The notes: generated by a model from the sequence alone, not told the origin. Shown: positions 1 through 8,347, numbered from the stretch's first letter. The stretch is 14,399 nucleotides of DNA from Hydromicrobium sp964415365 (GCA_964415365.1 CAYPYW010000044.1:1-14399); one strand, 5' to 3'. Translations and numbers: made by a program.

Positions 1-30
1 AATACTTTTTATTTCGACTTTCCTCTAATT

Positions 31-43
31 AATATTACTTTTA
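31..43 (+). repeat. 13-mer shared with intergenic elements of the right half
   Basis: The 13-mer AATATTACTTTTA at this position recurs exactly, on the minus strand, inside the two 33-bp elements at 9979-10011 and 12347-12379. It recurs with one mismatch at 14038-14050 on the plus strand. All four lie between genes. Beyond the 13-mer this copy is only loosely similar to the others, so it may be a chance AT-rich match. The function is unknown. Confidence 0.35.
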
Positions 44-117
44 ATTATAACATATCAATATATAAACTTAATATTAAATTTAAACAAGTTGCCATATTAT
101 TTTGACATTTTATTCAT

Positions 118-146
118 TTTTTAATGAATTTTCTTTATGATATAAT
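118..146 (+). promoter_or_regulatory. Probable extended -10 promoter of plsY-nrdR
   Basis: TATAAT at 141-146 is preceded by TG at 138-139, giving an extended -10 (TGATATAAT). The hexamer 17 bases upstream (118-123, TTTTTA) is a poor -35, as is usual with extended -10 promoters. Transcription would begin near 153, leaving a leader of about 70 nt before the plsY start. A strong ribosome binding site, GGAGAG, sits at 214-219. Confidence 0.5.
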
Positions 147-222
147 CAAATCTATCATTAGCAGACACTTGACTTTACTATTGGACAAATATTAATAAAT
201 ATCCATTAATTATAGGAGAGAG

Positions 223-867
223 ATGATCTTTCAAAATTTTTACTTGAATGCCATAACTATCCTTCTCATCTCTTATCTTATTGGCTCTTTTCCGTCTGCT
301 TATATTGCCGGAAAAATAAAAGGCATCAATATAAGTAAGGAAGGAAGTACAAACGTCGGAGGCATGAATACATTCACAAGTGTAGGGAAATTCGCAGGAG
401 TGATTGTAATAATTACAGACATGGGGAAAGGGGCACTGGCAGCCTACATTGCCGATAAATTTTCGGATCACATCTTTATTCCACTCCTTGCAGTTGTATT
501 TGCAGTAATAGGACACAACTGGATGGTCTACATCGGCTTTAAAGGAGGGAAAGGAGTCTCTACATTTTTAGGAGGGCTATTCTACCTTTCACCTATAACC
601 TTCCCCTTCCTTTACCTTATATTCGTACCAATTGCCCTCTTTACTCTCAAGGATTCCTATCTTGCAACAGCCTTTGCGTTCTTTTTCTTTTCCTTTTTCC
701 TGTGGATTTATGAGAGAAGCTTCTGGTGGCTGATTTTCGGGTTACTGATAACTATAGTATACAGTATTAAAAGTTACGACCTGTTAAAAACATACTACAC
801 TAAAAAGAGAAGAGATATAAGTCCGGCGGTTAAAAAAATATTTAAACCATTTTTCAGGGGAATATAA
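223..867 (+). CDS. plsY: Glycerol-3-phosphate acyltransferase PlsY
   Basis: PlsY is the membrane enzyme that moves an acyl group from acyl-phosphate to glycerol-3-phosphate, the first step of phospholipid synthesis in most bacteria. The 214-residue product has the usual length and several hydrophobic membrane segments (about 9-29, 57-75, 85-105, 113-140, 145-185). The three conserved PlsY motifs are visible: GSFPSAYIAGK at 21-31, the GSxNxGxxN-type loop at 41-49 (GSTNVGGMN) and GHN...KGGKG at 97-111. The second loop departs from the common GSGNPGATN form, so the protein is somewhat divergent. The tail is Lys/Arg-rich. GGAGAG lies 3-8 bases before the ATG, supporting this start. nrdR follows after two bases, so the two are probably co-transcribed. 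Confidence 0.93.
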   Translation: MIFQNFYLNAITILLISYLIGSFPSAYIAGKIKGINISKEGSTNVGGMNTFTSVGKFAGVIVIITDMGKGALAAYIADKFSDHIFIPLLAVVFAVIGHNWMVYIGFKGGKGVSTFLGGLFYLSPITFPFLYLIFVPIALFTLKDSYLATAFAFFFFSFFLWIYERSFWWLIFGLLITIVYSIKSYDLLKTYYTKKRRDISPAVKKIFKPFFRGI

Positions 868-869
868 AA

Positions 870-1325
870 ATGAAATGTCCTTTTTGCTCAAATCTCGATA
901 CAAGAGTCATAGATTCCAGGCTAACCGATTCCAATGACTGTGTAAGGAGAAGAAGAATGTGCGAAAAATGCGGTAAAAGATTCACAACTTATGAAAGGCT
1001 GGAAAATCAGCCTATTGCAGTCATCAAGAAAGATAATACCAGGGAACCTTTTGATAGAAATAAGATACTTAGCGGATTAATCAGAGCCTGCATAAAAAGA
1101 AATATAAGCACCGAAGTGCTAAATAAAATTGTAGACGATATAGAAAATGAAATTTCAAATATGTCTTCCAATGAAATCCAATCCAGAGAAATAGGAAATC
1201 TGGTTTTGAAAAGACTAAAGAACCTGGACAAAGTAGCATATATCAGATTTGCTTCCGTTTATAAGCAATTTAAGAATATCAAGCAGTTCACCAAGGAATT
1301 GTCAGAATTACAAAAACCAAAATAG
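870..1325 (+). CDS. nrdR: Transcriptional repressor NrdR
   Basis: NrdR represses ribonucleotide reductase genes when its ATP-cone domain senses a high dATP/ATP ratio. The 151-residue product has the normal family length and order. An N-terminal zinc ribbon has its four cysteines at C3, C6, C31 and C34, with the conserved DSR (15-17) and basic VRRRRMC stretch. The ATP-cone spans about 49-139 (IAVIKKDNTREPFDRNKI, then KVAYIRFASVYKQF at the end). The start lies two bases after the plsY stop, with AGGGG at 856-860 as the ribosome binding site, so it is read from the plsY promoter. No NrdR-box-like palindrome was recognised in this window, so its targets probably lie elsewhere. It ends 14 bases from the convergent gene at 1340-2497. 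Confidence 0.96.
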   Translation: MKCPFCSNLDTRVIDSRLTDSNDCVRRRRMCEKCGKRFTTYERLENQPIAVIKKDNTREPFDRNKILSGLIRACIKRNISTEVLNKIVDDIENEISNMSSNEIQSREIGNLVLKRLKNLDKVAYIRFASVYKQFKNIKQFTKELSELQKPK

Positions 1326-1339
1326 AATCATCAAACATT

Positions 1340-2497
1340 TCACAATTTATATCTTAGCACAGCACCAATACTTCCGGCCTCTAACAACTTCTCATTTCCT
1401 TCTATGTCTACAATCTCACAGCCCTGATTTAAGGCATCTTCAACAATCTCATCAACTATATCATTATAAAATACCAGCTCTCCCCCACAATAGGGACATT
1501 TGTCCTTGTGTTCTATAGTCAAATACTGGTATGAGTCACATATATATCCATTATGAGTAAATTGCCTGTCATATATTAGAATCTTTATCTGCTCGATTAA
1601 TAAAGATTTTATGGTTGCATCAATCCCCAGCACACCCATTCTATTAGGATTATATTCATCAATAAGCCTATCAATGAGACTATTTTTTGTTTCAGTCTCA
1701 AATTCATCTATAATTTCATTAGCCTTTTTGCTAATTAAAGAAATATTCGAGTCCGGCTCAGCATCAATATCGCCAATATGCCTTGACTGCAGATAGCTGT
1801 GCAAATAATTTGAAAAGTCAGGAATTATCTCTTTCCTGCCTCCTAAAATCAAATAATCAAATTTTTTCTCTTTAAATAGCTCCATTGTCTTATCATTTAT
1901 CAGCTTAAAGAAATGATGCAGTTTTTCTTCAAGCCTCCCAAGCAGCTTTTTTTCTCTAAGAACAGCCTGGCTCCTGAAATTAACTTTCGAAGGAACATCA
2001 CTTATAAATGCAGCAAGATACTCATTAATCTCACCAAGATACACGGAATAGATTTGAGCTTTTTCTCTATTTATCAACAGTACGCCATATCTTTTGGAAT
2101 TACTGATAAAAGACCTTATATTCTGAGTATAGGGCTTGGGATCTATAATTATTTTGGATCTCATTATTATAGGTATCCTGAATTCCTCCCACAGGCCATC
2201 CCCGGAGGAAAAAATTACAAGGGTTCTGGTAGAATCAGCTCTAAACTTATCATTTACAAAAGATTTAACCCTCTCAAAAATTTCAAATATTTCCTTCTTC
2301 TGCCTCCTGTCAAAATTGGCATCAGTCTCCAGTTTATCCCTGCTGCCGGCAATCATAGAATTCAATCTGGTCTGGTAACTTTTCTTCACCACTCTGGACC
2401 GGTCCACTAATAAATAAACACTGACCACTGGTTTCCCGGTAGGAATGTAATTCAATATTGAGTCAAGGTCTGTAACCTTAACACTTGAATTTAACAT
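1340..2497 (-). CDS. Bacterial archaeo-eukaryotic release-factor-like protein (baeRF family 10 type)
   Basis: The 385-residue protein resembles the baeRF10 group of bacterial homologues of eRF1, the eukaryotic termination factor. The roles of these bacterial proteins are poorly known; ribosome-associated peptidyl-tRNA hydrolysis or ribosome rescue is proposed for relatives. Residues about 1-125 would be the N-terminal domain. A YGVLLINREKAQIYSVYLGE segment (137-156) opens the central domain, FRSQ (174-177) falls where eRF1 has GGQ, and FDYLILGGRKEIIPDF (213-228) begins the C-terminal domain. A short zinc-knuckle-like segment carries C320, C334 and C337, and the protein ends in GSIGAVLRYKL, typical of this family. 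The start has a good ribosome binding site (GGAGAGGG, 5-12 bases upstream). The gene is convergent with nrdR and divergent from the acyltransferase at 2641. The family call rests on remembered motifs. Confidence 0.75.
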   Translation of the reverse strand: MLNSSVKVTDLDSILNYIPTGKPVVSVYLLVDRSRVVKKSYQTRLNSMIAGSRDKLETDANFDRRQKKEIFEIFERVKSFVNDKFRADSTRTLVIFSSGDGLWEEFRIPIIMRSKIIIDPKPYTQNIRSFISNSKRYGVLLINREKAQIYSVYLGEINEYLAAFISDVPSKVNFRSQAVLREKKLLGRLEEKLHHFFKLINDKTMELFKEKKFDYLILGGRKEIIPDFSNYLHSYLQSRHIGDIDAEPDSNISLISKKANEIIDEFETETKNSLIDRLIDEYNPNRMGVLGIDATIKSLLIEQIKILIYDRQFTHNGYICDSYQYLTIEHKDKCPYCGGELVFYNDIVDEIVEDALNQGCEIVDIEGNEKLLEAGSIGAVLRYKL

Positions 2498-2527
2498 AAA
2501 ACCCTCTCCTACTATTGGCGTATAAAT

Positions 2528-2555
2528 ATGATAAATACAAATTTTAGTATTACAA
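2528..2555 (-). promoter_or_regulatory. Putative promoter of the baeRF10-type gene
   Basis: Read on the minus strand, TTGTAA (2550-2555) and TATCAT (2528-2533) are separated by 16 bases, a reasonable sigma-70 layout. Transcription would start near 2521, about 24 bases before the gene's ATG and just upstream of its GGAGAGGG site. The matches are 4/6 and 5/6 to consensus in very AT-rich DNA, so this is tentative. Confidence 0.4.
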
Positions 2556-2640
2556 TAGATTCATTCTTTCTCTAAAAACTTTAATTTATAATCAAAATTT
2601 ATTATCATTATACAATATCTATTCAAGAAAGAGAGAGCTG

Positions 2641-3501
2641 ATGTTTGGATATATCGGGTATAAAATTCTTGAGTTTATTGTAATTGCAACCCCCTATCCT
2701 GTAACATACCTTATTGCAAAGTTCGGTGCCTGGCTCTGGATGTTAACCGGCAAAAATGTCAATCTCATTAAAAACAACATTTCCAAAGTTCTCAATCTCA
2801 ACGTAGGTGATAGAGAGACCCGCAAAATAACAAATAAGATTTACATAAACTGGGCAAAAAATATTGTTGATTTCCTGAAACATTCCATTATTTCCAAAGA
2901 GAGACTAAAACAAAGAATAGAAGTAAAAGGACTTGAGAACCTTGACAGCGCATTAAAAAAAGGAAAGGGTGTGGTTATTTTTACGGCACACATCGGAAAC
3001 TTTGAATGGGGTGCTTGCAGGCTAGCTGTGGATGGATATAATATATGGGGCGTTAGCCTGGTCAGAAAAAATAAACTTGTCGGAAGATTTTTTGAGTCAA
3101 AAAGGCTGACCAAAGGACTTAAGACTCTATATATAAATAAAATGCTAAATGTTTTTAGAATACTGAAAAACAATGAAATAGTAGCCATACCGTCAGACTG
3201 GGATCCTACCGGCCAGGCCGCCAGACCGTTTGAATTCTTCGGGAGAACGGCTTATCTCCCCACCGGGGCTCTACAGATAGCGCTAAGATCAGGAGCACCA
3301 CTAATACCAAGCTTCATCTACAGAAAAGATAAATATAATCATTTCCAGATAATCGAAAATCCTATTGACCTAGTAAGAGAAGGAGACAAGGAAACATTGA
3401 TTGCACAAAATATGAAAAAAGTAATAAAGGTTATGGAAAAATATATCAGAGATAATATTTCCGAATGGGAAATGTTTCATGACATCTGGAGCGAAAAATA
3501 A
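2641..3501 (+). CDS. LpxL/HtrB/PatA-type lysophospholipid acyltransferase
   Basis: This is a member of the bacterial acyltransferase family that includes the late lipid A acyltransferases LpxL/LpxM and the actinobacterial phosphatidylinositol-mannoside acyltransferase PatA. The 286-residue length fits the family. The catalytic HX4E motif is H117-IGNF-E122 within TAHIGNFEWG. Further family blocks follow: VRKNKLVGRFFESKR (141-155), PSDWDPTG (184-191), FEFFGRTAYLPTGALQIALRSGAPLIP (198-223). Residues 8-36 are hydrophobic and could anchor the protein at the inner face of the membrane. The substrate cannot be told from the sequence; without other lipid A genes in view, a glycolipid acceptor of the PatA type is as likely as lipid A. 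The ribosome binding site is weak (AGAGAGAG). It is divergent from the baeRF10-type gene, and the Ca2+-ATPase follows after 110 bases. Confidence 0.85.
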   Translation: MFGYIGYKILEFIVIATPYPVTYLIAKFGAWLWMLTGKNVNLIKNNISKVLNLNVGDRETRKITNKIYINWAKNIVDFLKHSIISKERLKQRIEVKGLENLDSALKKGKGVVIFTAHIGNFEWGACRLAVDGYNIWGVSLVRKNKLVGRFFESKRLTKGLKTLYINKMLNVFRILKNNEIVAIPSDWDPTGQAARPFEFFGRTAYLPTGALQIALRSGAPLIPSFIYRKDKYNHFQIIENPIDLVREGDKETLIAQNMKKVIKVMEKYIRDNISEWEMFHDIWSEK

Positions 3502-3584
3502 TATCCAATCATTTACAATTTATTCACAATAGTATAGCTTTATATCATATAATCTTAAATTTAATTTATTTTATTCATACACTT

Positions 3585-3604
3585 TATAATTAGAATAAGC
3601 GGAG
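3585..3604 (+). promoter_or_regulatory. -10 box and ribosome binding site placing the ATPase start
   Basis: TATAAT at 3585-3590 predicts transcription from about 3597. GGAG at 3601-3604 is followed by seven bases and then ATC at 3612. The short leader of about 15 nt and the correct spacing point to translation starting at 3612, although no ATG, GTG or TTG occurs there. The -35 region is poor (TTAATT at 3561-3566 with an 18-base spacer). Confidence 0.5.
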
Positions 3605-3611
3605 AATAGAA

Positions 3612-6446
3612 ATCAAAAATAAAACTAATGAATTTGTACCTAATTCCAATTCTTCCAATGAAGTACCATGGCATATAAAGTCTATCGAAGAAGTTGCAAA
3701 AACACTGAATACCGATATCAAATACGGCATAAGCGAAAAAGAGTCTACAGAGCGGGTCAAAAAATACGGTTACAATGAATTAGAAGAAAAAAAAGGACGA
3801 ACGCCATTCAGGATATTCATTTCCCAGTTCAATGACTTTATGATATGGATACTTATTGCCGCGGCATTCATTTCCGGAATAATAATAAGGGAAATTACCG
3901 ATGCAGTAGTAATATTGATTATACTGGTGATAAATTCAGTTTTGGGCTTTGTTCAGGAGTTCCGTGCAGAAAGAGCGCTCCAGGCTCTAAAAGAGCTTGC
4001 TTCTCCCAGTGCACTAGTAATAAGAGACGGTCATGAAATCAGTATTTATTCTAAAAAACTGGTGCCTGGTGATATTATCAAATTAACTGCAGGGGACCTT
4101 GTACCCGCAGACTGCAGAATTATAGACGAAGTAAATTTGCAGGTCAATGAATCAATCCTTACCGGCGAATCACTGTCGGTAAGTAAAACTGCTGTCCCCC
4201 TCTCTAAAATAAACCTTCCCACCGGCGATAAAAAAAACATGCTCTTCAGCGGCACTACTATTGTAAAAGGCAGATGCAGAGCTGTTGTCATAGGTACTGG
4301 ACAAAATACCGAAATCGGTAAAATTGCGAGTATGGTTCAGGAAGAAGAGGAACTGACTCCTCTTCAGATTGAATTAAAAACTGTGGGCAAGAAAATCGGA
4401 ATAATATGTCTGGCAATAAGTGTTGCTGTTTTTGTATCAGGAATACTCAAGGGCAACTCGGTTGCCCAGATGCTCCTGGTCGCTGTTGCGCTGGCAGTTG
4501 CCGCTATACCTGAAGGGCTGCCTGCTATAGTAACCGTATCTCTGGCACTTGGTGTTCAGAAGATGGCAAAGAATAATGCCATAGTAAGAAAATTAAGTTC
4601 CGTTGAGACCCTTGGCGGCGTGTCTGTAATATGCACTGACAAGACCGGAACCCTTACCGAAAACAAGATGATGGTACGCAGGATTTATGCAGGCCTGAAG
4701 GAAGTCAAAGATTATAGTAATTTTATAGAAAGATATAGTAAACCCGATGGTAACCATAATAAAAAAATCTTAACTGTAAAAAATTTAGACAGCCATGGTG
4801 CATTAGAACTTCTAATTAAAAATGCCGTTCTCTGCAATGATGCGTACTACGCAAATAAAGAAAGCATGCAAATTACTGGAGATCCGACGGAAGCTGCACT
4901 TCTTGAGCTAGGCAGTTTTTATTCAATTGATAAGACTGAAATAGAAAAAGATTACCCCAGAGAACTGGAGGAACCTTTTGATTCCGAACGTAAGATGATG
5001 ACTACCATTAATAAAATATCAGACAGTGAAAAATACAATGAGTATAAATATATACTCCTTTCAAAAGGAGCTCCCGAGGTAATTTCCGGAAAATGCAGCA
5101 AAATAATTAAAGATGGAAAGATAGAGAATCTTACCGATGCTGACCGGAAAGAAATAAGTCAAAACAATCATACACTTGCCGGTAAAGCAATGAGAAACCT
5201 GGCTTTTGCTTTCAAATATCTGGATACTCTCCCGGATGAAGAAAAAATAAAAGAGGCAGAAGAGGATCTTGTATATCTGGGTATAGTCGGAATGATTGAT
5301 CCGCCGCGGCCAGAAGTATATGATGCCATTGAAAAATGCAAGAGAGCCAATATTAAAATCATTATAGTTACCGGAGATCACAAAATAACTGCCCGGGCTA
5401 TCGGAGAAGAATTGGGAATACTTGGTCCTGCAGATAAGATTATTGATGGTATAGAACTTGACTCAATGACTGACAAAGAACTTGAAACACAGATAGAAGA
5501 TATAAGGATCTTTGCCAGAGTTTCCCCATCCAATAAAGTGGGCATTGTAGAAGCCTTAAAGAAGAACCAGCATATTGTGGCCATGACCGGTGACGGAATA
5601 AATGATGCTCCATCACTTAAGAAAGCAGATATTGGCGTAGCCATGGGTATTGTAGGAACCGATGTGAGCAAAGAATCAAGTGATATGATTTTAACCGATG
5701 ACAATTTTGCAACCATAGTACAGGCCATAAAACAGGGGAGATCAATATACGATAACCTGAAAAAATTCATATTGTTCCTCCTGTCATGCAATATTTCGGA
5801 AGTGCTTCTGATGTTCATTTCCATAGTGGTGGGAGATTATATATTCTATTTTATTACCGGAGAAAGAGGGCTCCTTTATATACCTCTACTGCCGGTACAA
5901 ATCTTGTGGATGAACCTGATAACCGACGGACTGCCGGCAATGGCACTGGGAATAGACCCACCTGAAAAAAACATCATGGACAGAAAAGCTATGAAAAGAA
6001 AGGAACAGATTCTAAGCAAAAGAGGACTTATAATGATTTTATGGCAGGGGATAATTTTAACTCTCGGAGCACTTTTTATATACTTTTCCGGTCCCCTATT
6101 CTTCAATACCCATAATCTTATCTATGATCAGAAGGTTTTCCAGACCTCTGTTTTCACTACCCTTGTCATAACCCAGCTGCTCCACACATTCAACTTCAGG
6201 TTTGAAAACAAGGGTATATTTAGAAAGCATATTTTGGAGAATAAGTATCTTAATCTTGCTGTAATTGTATCAATCCTGCTTCAAATCGGAATAATTTATA
6301 TCCCCTGGCTCCAGGGTGTATTTGAAACAGCCAGCCTGGGTCTTTACCATTGGCTGCTCATCATAGCAAGCTCAGTTATACCGGTCCTGATTATAAACCT
6401 GATAAATGAGATCATTTATAAAAGAAGGAAAGCTGATATTCCTTAA
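3612..6446 (+). CDS. P-type IIA Ca2+-transporting ATPase (SERCA/PMR1 type)
   Basis: This is an ATP-driven cation pump of the inner membrane that exports Ca2+ (possibly Mn2+). Counting from ATC 3612 it has 944 residues, normal for the family. The visible order is: N-terminal cation-ATPase domain (WHIKSIEEVAKTL... and KYGYNELEEKKG), actuator loop TGES (184-187), M4 PEGLPA (300-305), phosphorylation site D343 in DKTGTLTEN, nucleotide domain KGAPEVI, hinge TGDGINDAP (659-667), then M5-M10. Calcium ligands of SERCA are conserved: E301 (M4), N727 and E730 (M5), N768, T771 and D772 (M6). This argues for Ca2+ over Na+/K+. The first ATG in frame, 3840, would remove 76 residues of conserved N-terminal domain and lacks a ribosome binding site. 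The frame is open back to a stop at 3591, with no ATG, GTG or TTG in that stretch. ATC at 3612 has a well spaced GGAG, so a non-canonical start or a mutated ATG is likely. Confidence 0.9.
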   Translation: MKNKTNEFVPNSNSSNEVPWHIKSIEEVAKTLNTDIKYGISEKESTERVKKYGYNELEEKKGRTPFRIFISQFNDFMIWILIAAAFISGIIIREITDAVVILIILVINSVLGFVQEFRAERALQALKELASPSALVIRDGHEISIYSKKLVPGDIIKLTAGDLVPADCRIIDEVNLQVNESILTGESLSVSKTAVPLSKINLPTGDKKNMLFSGTTIVKGRCRAVVIGTGQNTEIGKIASMVQEEEELTPLQIELKTVGKKIGIICLAISVAVFVSGILKGNSVAQMLLVAVALAVAAIPEGLPAIVTVSLALGVQKMAKNNAIVRKLSSVETLGGVSVICTDKTGTLTENKMMVRRIYAGLKEVKDYSNFIERYSKPDGNHNKKILTVKNLDSHGALELLIKNAVLCNDAYYANKESMQITGDPTEAALLELGSFYSIDKTEIEKDYPRELEEPFDSERKMMTTINKISDSEKYNEYKYILLSKGAPEVISGKCSKIIKDGKIENLTDADRKEISQNNHTLAGKAMRNLAFAFKYLDTLPDEEKIKEAEEDLVYLGIVGMIDPPRPEVYDAIEKCKRANIKIIIVTGDHKITARAIGEELGILGPADKIIDGIELDSMTDKELETQIEDIRIFARVSPSNKVGIVEALKKNQHIVAMTGDGINDAPSLKKADIGVAMGIVGTDVSKESSDMILTDDNFATIVQAIKQGRSIYDNLKKFILFLLSCNISEVLLMFISIVVGDYIFYFITGERGLLYIPLLPVQILWMNLITDGLPAMALGIDPPEKNIMDRKAMKRKEQILSKRGLIMILWQGIILTLGALFIYFSGPLFFNTHNLIYDQKVFQTSVFTTLVITQLLHTFNFRFENKGIFRKHILENKYLNLAVIVSILLQIGIIYIPWLQGVFETASLGLYHWLLIIASSVIPVLIINLINEIIYKRRKADIP

Positions 6447-6520
6447 GGATCATTGCTTCCGTCATCATTCTGAGGAAAATCTTTCAGATAGTAGAACTAA
6501 TAATTTCAATAATATTATAA

Positions 6521-7924
6521 TTATCCCTTTGAAGAGGATAACTTAATATTTTTATTATTAACAAGGGAATTCTTATTAGCACCTTTTTCTTTCTCTATCA
6601 TTTTCGGGGCCGGCTCTTCCCATTTAGTCAAAGATTGAACTATACCACTATAATAATCCAAAAGCATTTCTTCTATTATTTCTATAAACTTTCTACAGCT
6701 AGAAAAATCCTTGCTGAAATCCTTGATCATCATAACTTTAAATTCTTTTATTTCTCTATCTTTTATCTCATCATATATATTATCTAAATTATCAATGCTA
6801 ACCCTCTCCGATTTGCTGGTATTCTTAAGAGAAATATCAATAAGAACTTCCCCCTTAACTTTCAAAAACTTTTTCTCGTTTTTATTTTTACAATTTCCCA
6901 TCTGTCGTTTAATCCAAGATAATTGCCCTCTTACTCTTTTATCCTGCGGCGCCTTCAAAATAACAGACATTTCCACTGTTTTTTTCTCAAAAGAAGCATC
7001 TATTCTTATATCTGATACGGCATTTTTAACTTTTAAATTGGAACTCAAGATCTTCCTCTCAATTAGTCTTTTCTTATCATCTCTTATTCTTGAATTCAAA
7101 TCACCTTTGTACTTTATCTCTCCAGAAGCAACAATCACTCCAAGACTCCTACTTAAAATTAGTGCCAAATCTTTTTCTTCCTGCTCCCAGCTTATTACAG
7201 TTTCATCTAAATCAGGGTCACTTAATCTTATTCCTGTACCCAAGTTAATTTTTTCGACAATTTCTCCCCACCCCTTTTTCATTTGAGTAAACCCACATAT
7301 ACCAGATTTATCATATTCAAAATATTTTACTACTTCTTTCATCAATTCAACTTGGTCAGGATCCTCAATGTTCGTTTCATTGTCAAACAACAATATATGG
7401 GCAAGAGTTAGAATATATGACCAGGAAAAATGATACAAGCCAACACTTTTTATGCTTTTAACATTGACTGGAGATTGTGTGGGTTCAGACACAAATTGAT
7501 TTGATACAGTTACTACTCTAGGTATGGAACAACTTTTTGCTAAATCTATATATTTTTCTATTTGTTCTTTATTTATCTCATTGGGCCCATTTTTCATTTC
7601 AAAAATAGCAGCATCTTTAATTATCCCTCCCTTTTCTATTAAGATCAGCCCATCCATCCTACAATTCTTAAACTGGGGGAGAGCAACTTCATTATATGCA
7701 AAAAAATGTCCGCCCTTTTTCATCTTTAGGTCAGAAAGTACCATCCCTCTGAATTCTCTGATCATTCTCATTGATGATAAAAGAACAGACGCTAACCCAA
7801 CCTCATCCCCTATTTTAAAAGTAGGAATGAGACGTGCATGCCTTAGTTGAATAACACCCTTTTCAACAAGCTCATCAAAATCACTTTTTTTCTGGCCGAG
7901 AATTCTTACTTGTCTTTTATCCAA
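6521..7924 (-). CDS. PD-(D/E)XK nuclease-family protein, function unknown
   Basis: I do not recognise this 467-residue protein as a named gene. Its N-terminal half carries a RecB-like PD-(D/E)XK core: D91 in RMDGLIL, then the E109-M-K111 element in AIFEMKNG, then Q121-IEK-Y125, matching the QxxxY motif of RecB-type nucleases. E79 (YNEVALP) could be the first acidic residue. A substrate of DNA is likely for this fold but unproven. Residues about 230-440 form an unrecognised alpha/beta region; the tail (440-467) is polar and Lys/Ser-rich. The start is TTG at 7924, chosen because AGGAGG (7931-7936) lies six bases upstream; this is one of the strongest ribosome binding sites in the window. It is convergent with the Ca2+-ATPase and lies beside an integrase fragment. 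Its low GC (about 28% in a sampled line) resembles the island genes to its right. Confidence 0.7.
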   Translation of the reverse strand: MDKRQVRILGQKKSDFDELVEKGVIQLRHARLIPTFKIGDEVGLASVLLSSMRMIREFRGMVLSDLKMKKGGHFFAYNEVALPQFKNCRMDGLILIEKGGIIKDAAIFEMKNGPNEINKEQIEKYIDLAKSCSIPRVVTVSNQFVSEPTQSPVNVKSIKSVGLYHFSWSYILTLAHILLFDNETNIEDPDQVELMKEVVKYFEYDKSGICGFTQMKKGWGEIVEKINLGTGIRLSDPDLDETVISWEQEEKDLALILSRSLGVIVASGEIKYKGDLNSRIRDDKKRLIERKILSSNLKVKNAVSDIRIDASFEKKTVEMSVILKAPQDKRVRGQLSWIKRQMGNCKNKNEKKFLKVKGEVLIDISLKNTSKSERVSIDNLDNIYDEIKDREIKEFKVMMIKDFSKDFSSCRKFIEIIEEMLLDYYSGIVQSLTKWEEPAPKMIEKEKGANKNSLVNNKNIKLSSSKG

Positions 7925-8055
7925 TCTAAGCCTCCTTTGAAGTCCAAATATTAGATATCAATAATTTATTCAAATGAACTGTATTGATAATAGTTATTAT
8001 AATACTACAAATGACTCTATATATTAAATATTACTGTTTATAAACGATTTAAGCT

Positions 8056-8304
8056 TTAACCGGATAGTTTTATTTCTGCCTTTAGTCTGGAGCTATTCTT
8101 CTTTGCATTATTAATCCTAATCAAATGGTCTTGGCTTTTTATATCTGATATCTTTAAATTAAGTAGTTCACTAATCCTAAGACCCGCATAGCAAAATACT
8201 GCAAGAATTGCCTTGTTCCTTATTCCAGATTTGTATTTCTTTTTTGGCTGGTTTACAAGCTTGTCTAGTTCTTCTCTTGTTATGAATACTTCTATTACTT
8301 TTTT
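8056..8304 (-). pseudogene. Tyrosine recombinase (integrase) fragment
   Basis: The stretch 7925-8413 has no intact gene, but the minus strand here reads as about 82 codons of a phage-type integrase catalytic core. It contains ITREELDKLV, then a helix ending in FCYAGLRISELLNLK, where the Arg matches the first catalytic arginine of the family, and then a short strand ending in NAKKNSSRL. The frame stops (TAA at 8056-8058) before the Lys strand, the HxxR box and the active-site Tyr. The N-terminal arm and core-binding domains are missing, and there is no usable start: a TGA lies just upstream (8305-8307). An ATG at 8306-8308 is out of frame across a run of seven A. It is therefore a relic of a mobile element, beside the accessory gene cluster. 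The rest of the gap (7925-8055) holds only the nuclease gene's leader. Confidence 0.8.
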
Positions 8305-8318
8305 TCATTTTGTATTTA

Positions 8319-8347
8319 TTGATAATTGGTTTAAAAAATTCTATAAT
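8319..8347 (+). promoter_or_regulatory. Sigma-70 type promoter of the Apea-like HEPN gene
   Basis: TTGATA (8319-8324), a 17-base spacer and TATAAT (8342-8347) make one of the best promoter matches in the window. Transcription would start near 8354, giving a 60-nt AT-rich leader. It lies directly behind the integrase relic, so the promoter belongs to the cargo rather than the integrase. Confidence 0.6.

Noticed and set aside
102..107. TTGACA as the -35 box of plsY
   Set aside because: No acceptable -10 lies 16-18 bases downstream; the extended -10 at 138-146 is 30 bases too far away.
178..516. Cys-rich minus-strand open frame opposite plsY
   Set aside because: It is the shadow of plsY; the plus frame carries clear PlsY motifs and a ribosome binding site.
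6521..6543. Six-base inverted repeat (TTATCC/GGATAA) across the stop of the nuclease-family gene as a terminator
   Set aside because: The stem is short, AU-rich and not followed by a run of T in the direction of transcription.
8296..8308. Integrase gene restored by slippage in the run of seven A after ATG 8306-8308
   Set aside because: Even if the frame were restored, the product would lack the core-binding domain and all catalytic boxes after the first Arg, so it cannot be a working recombinase.
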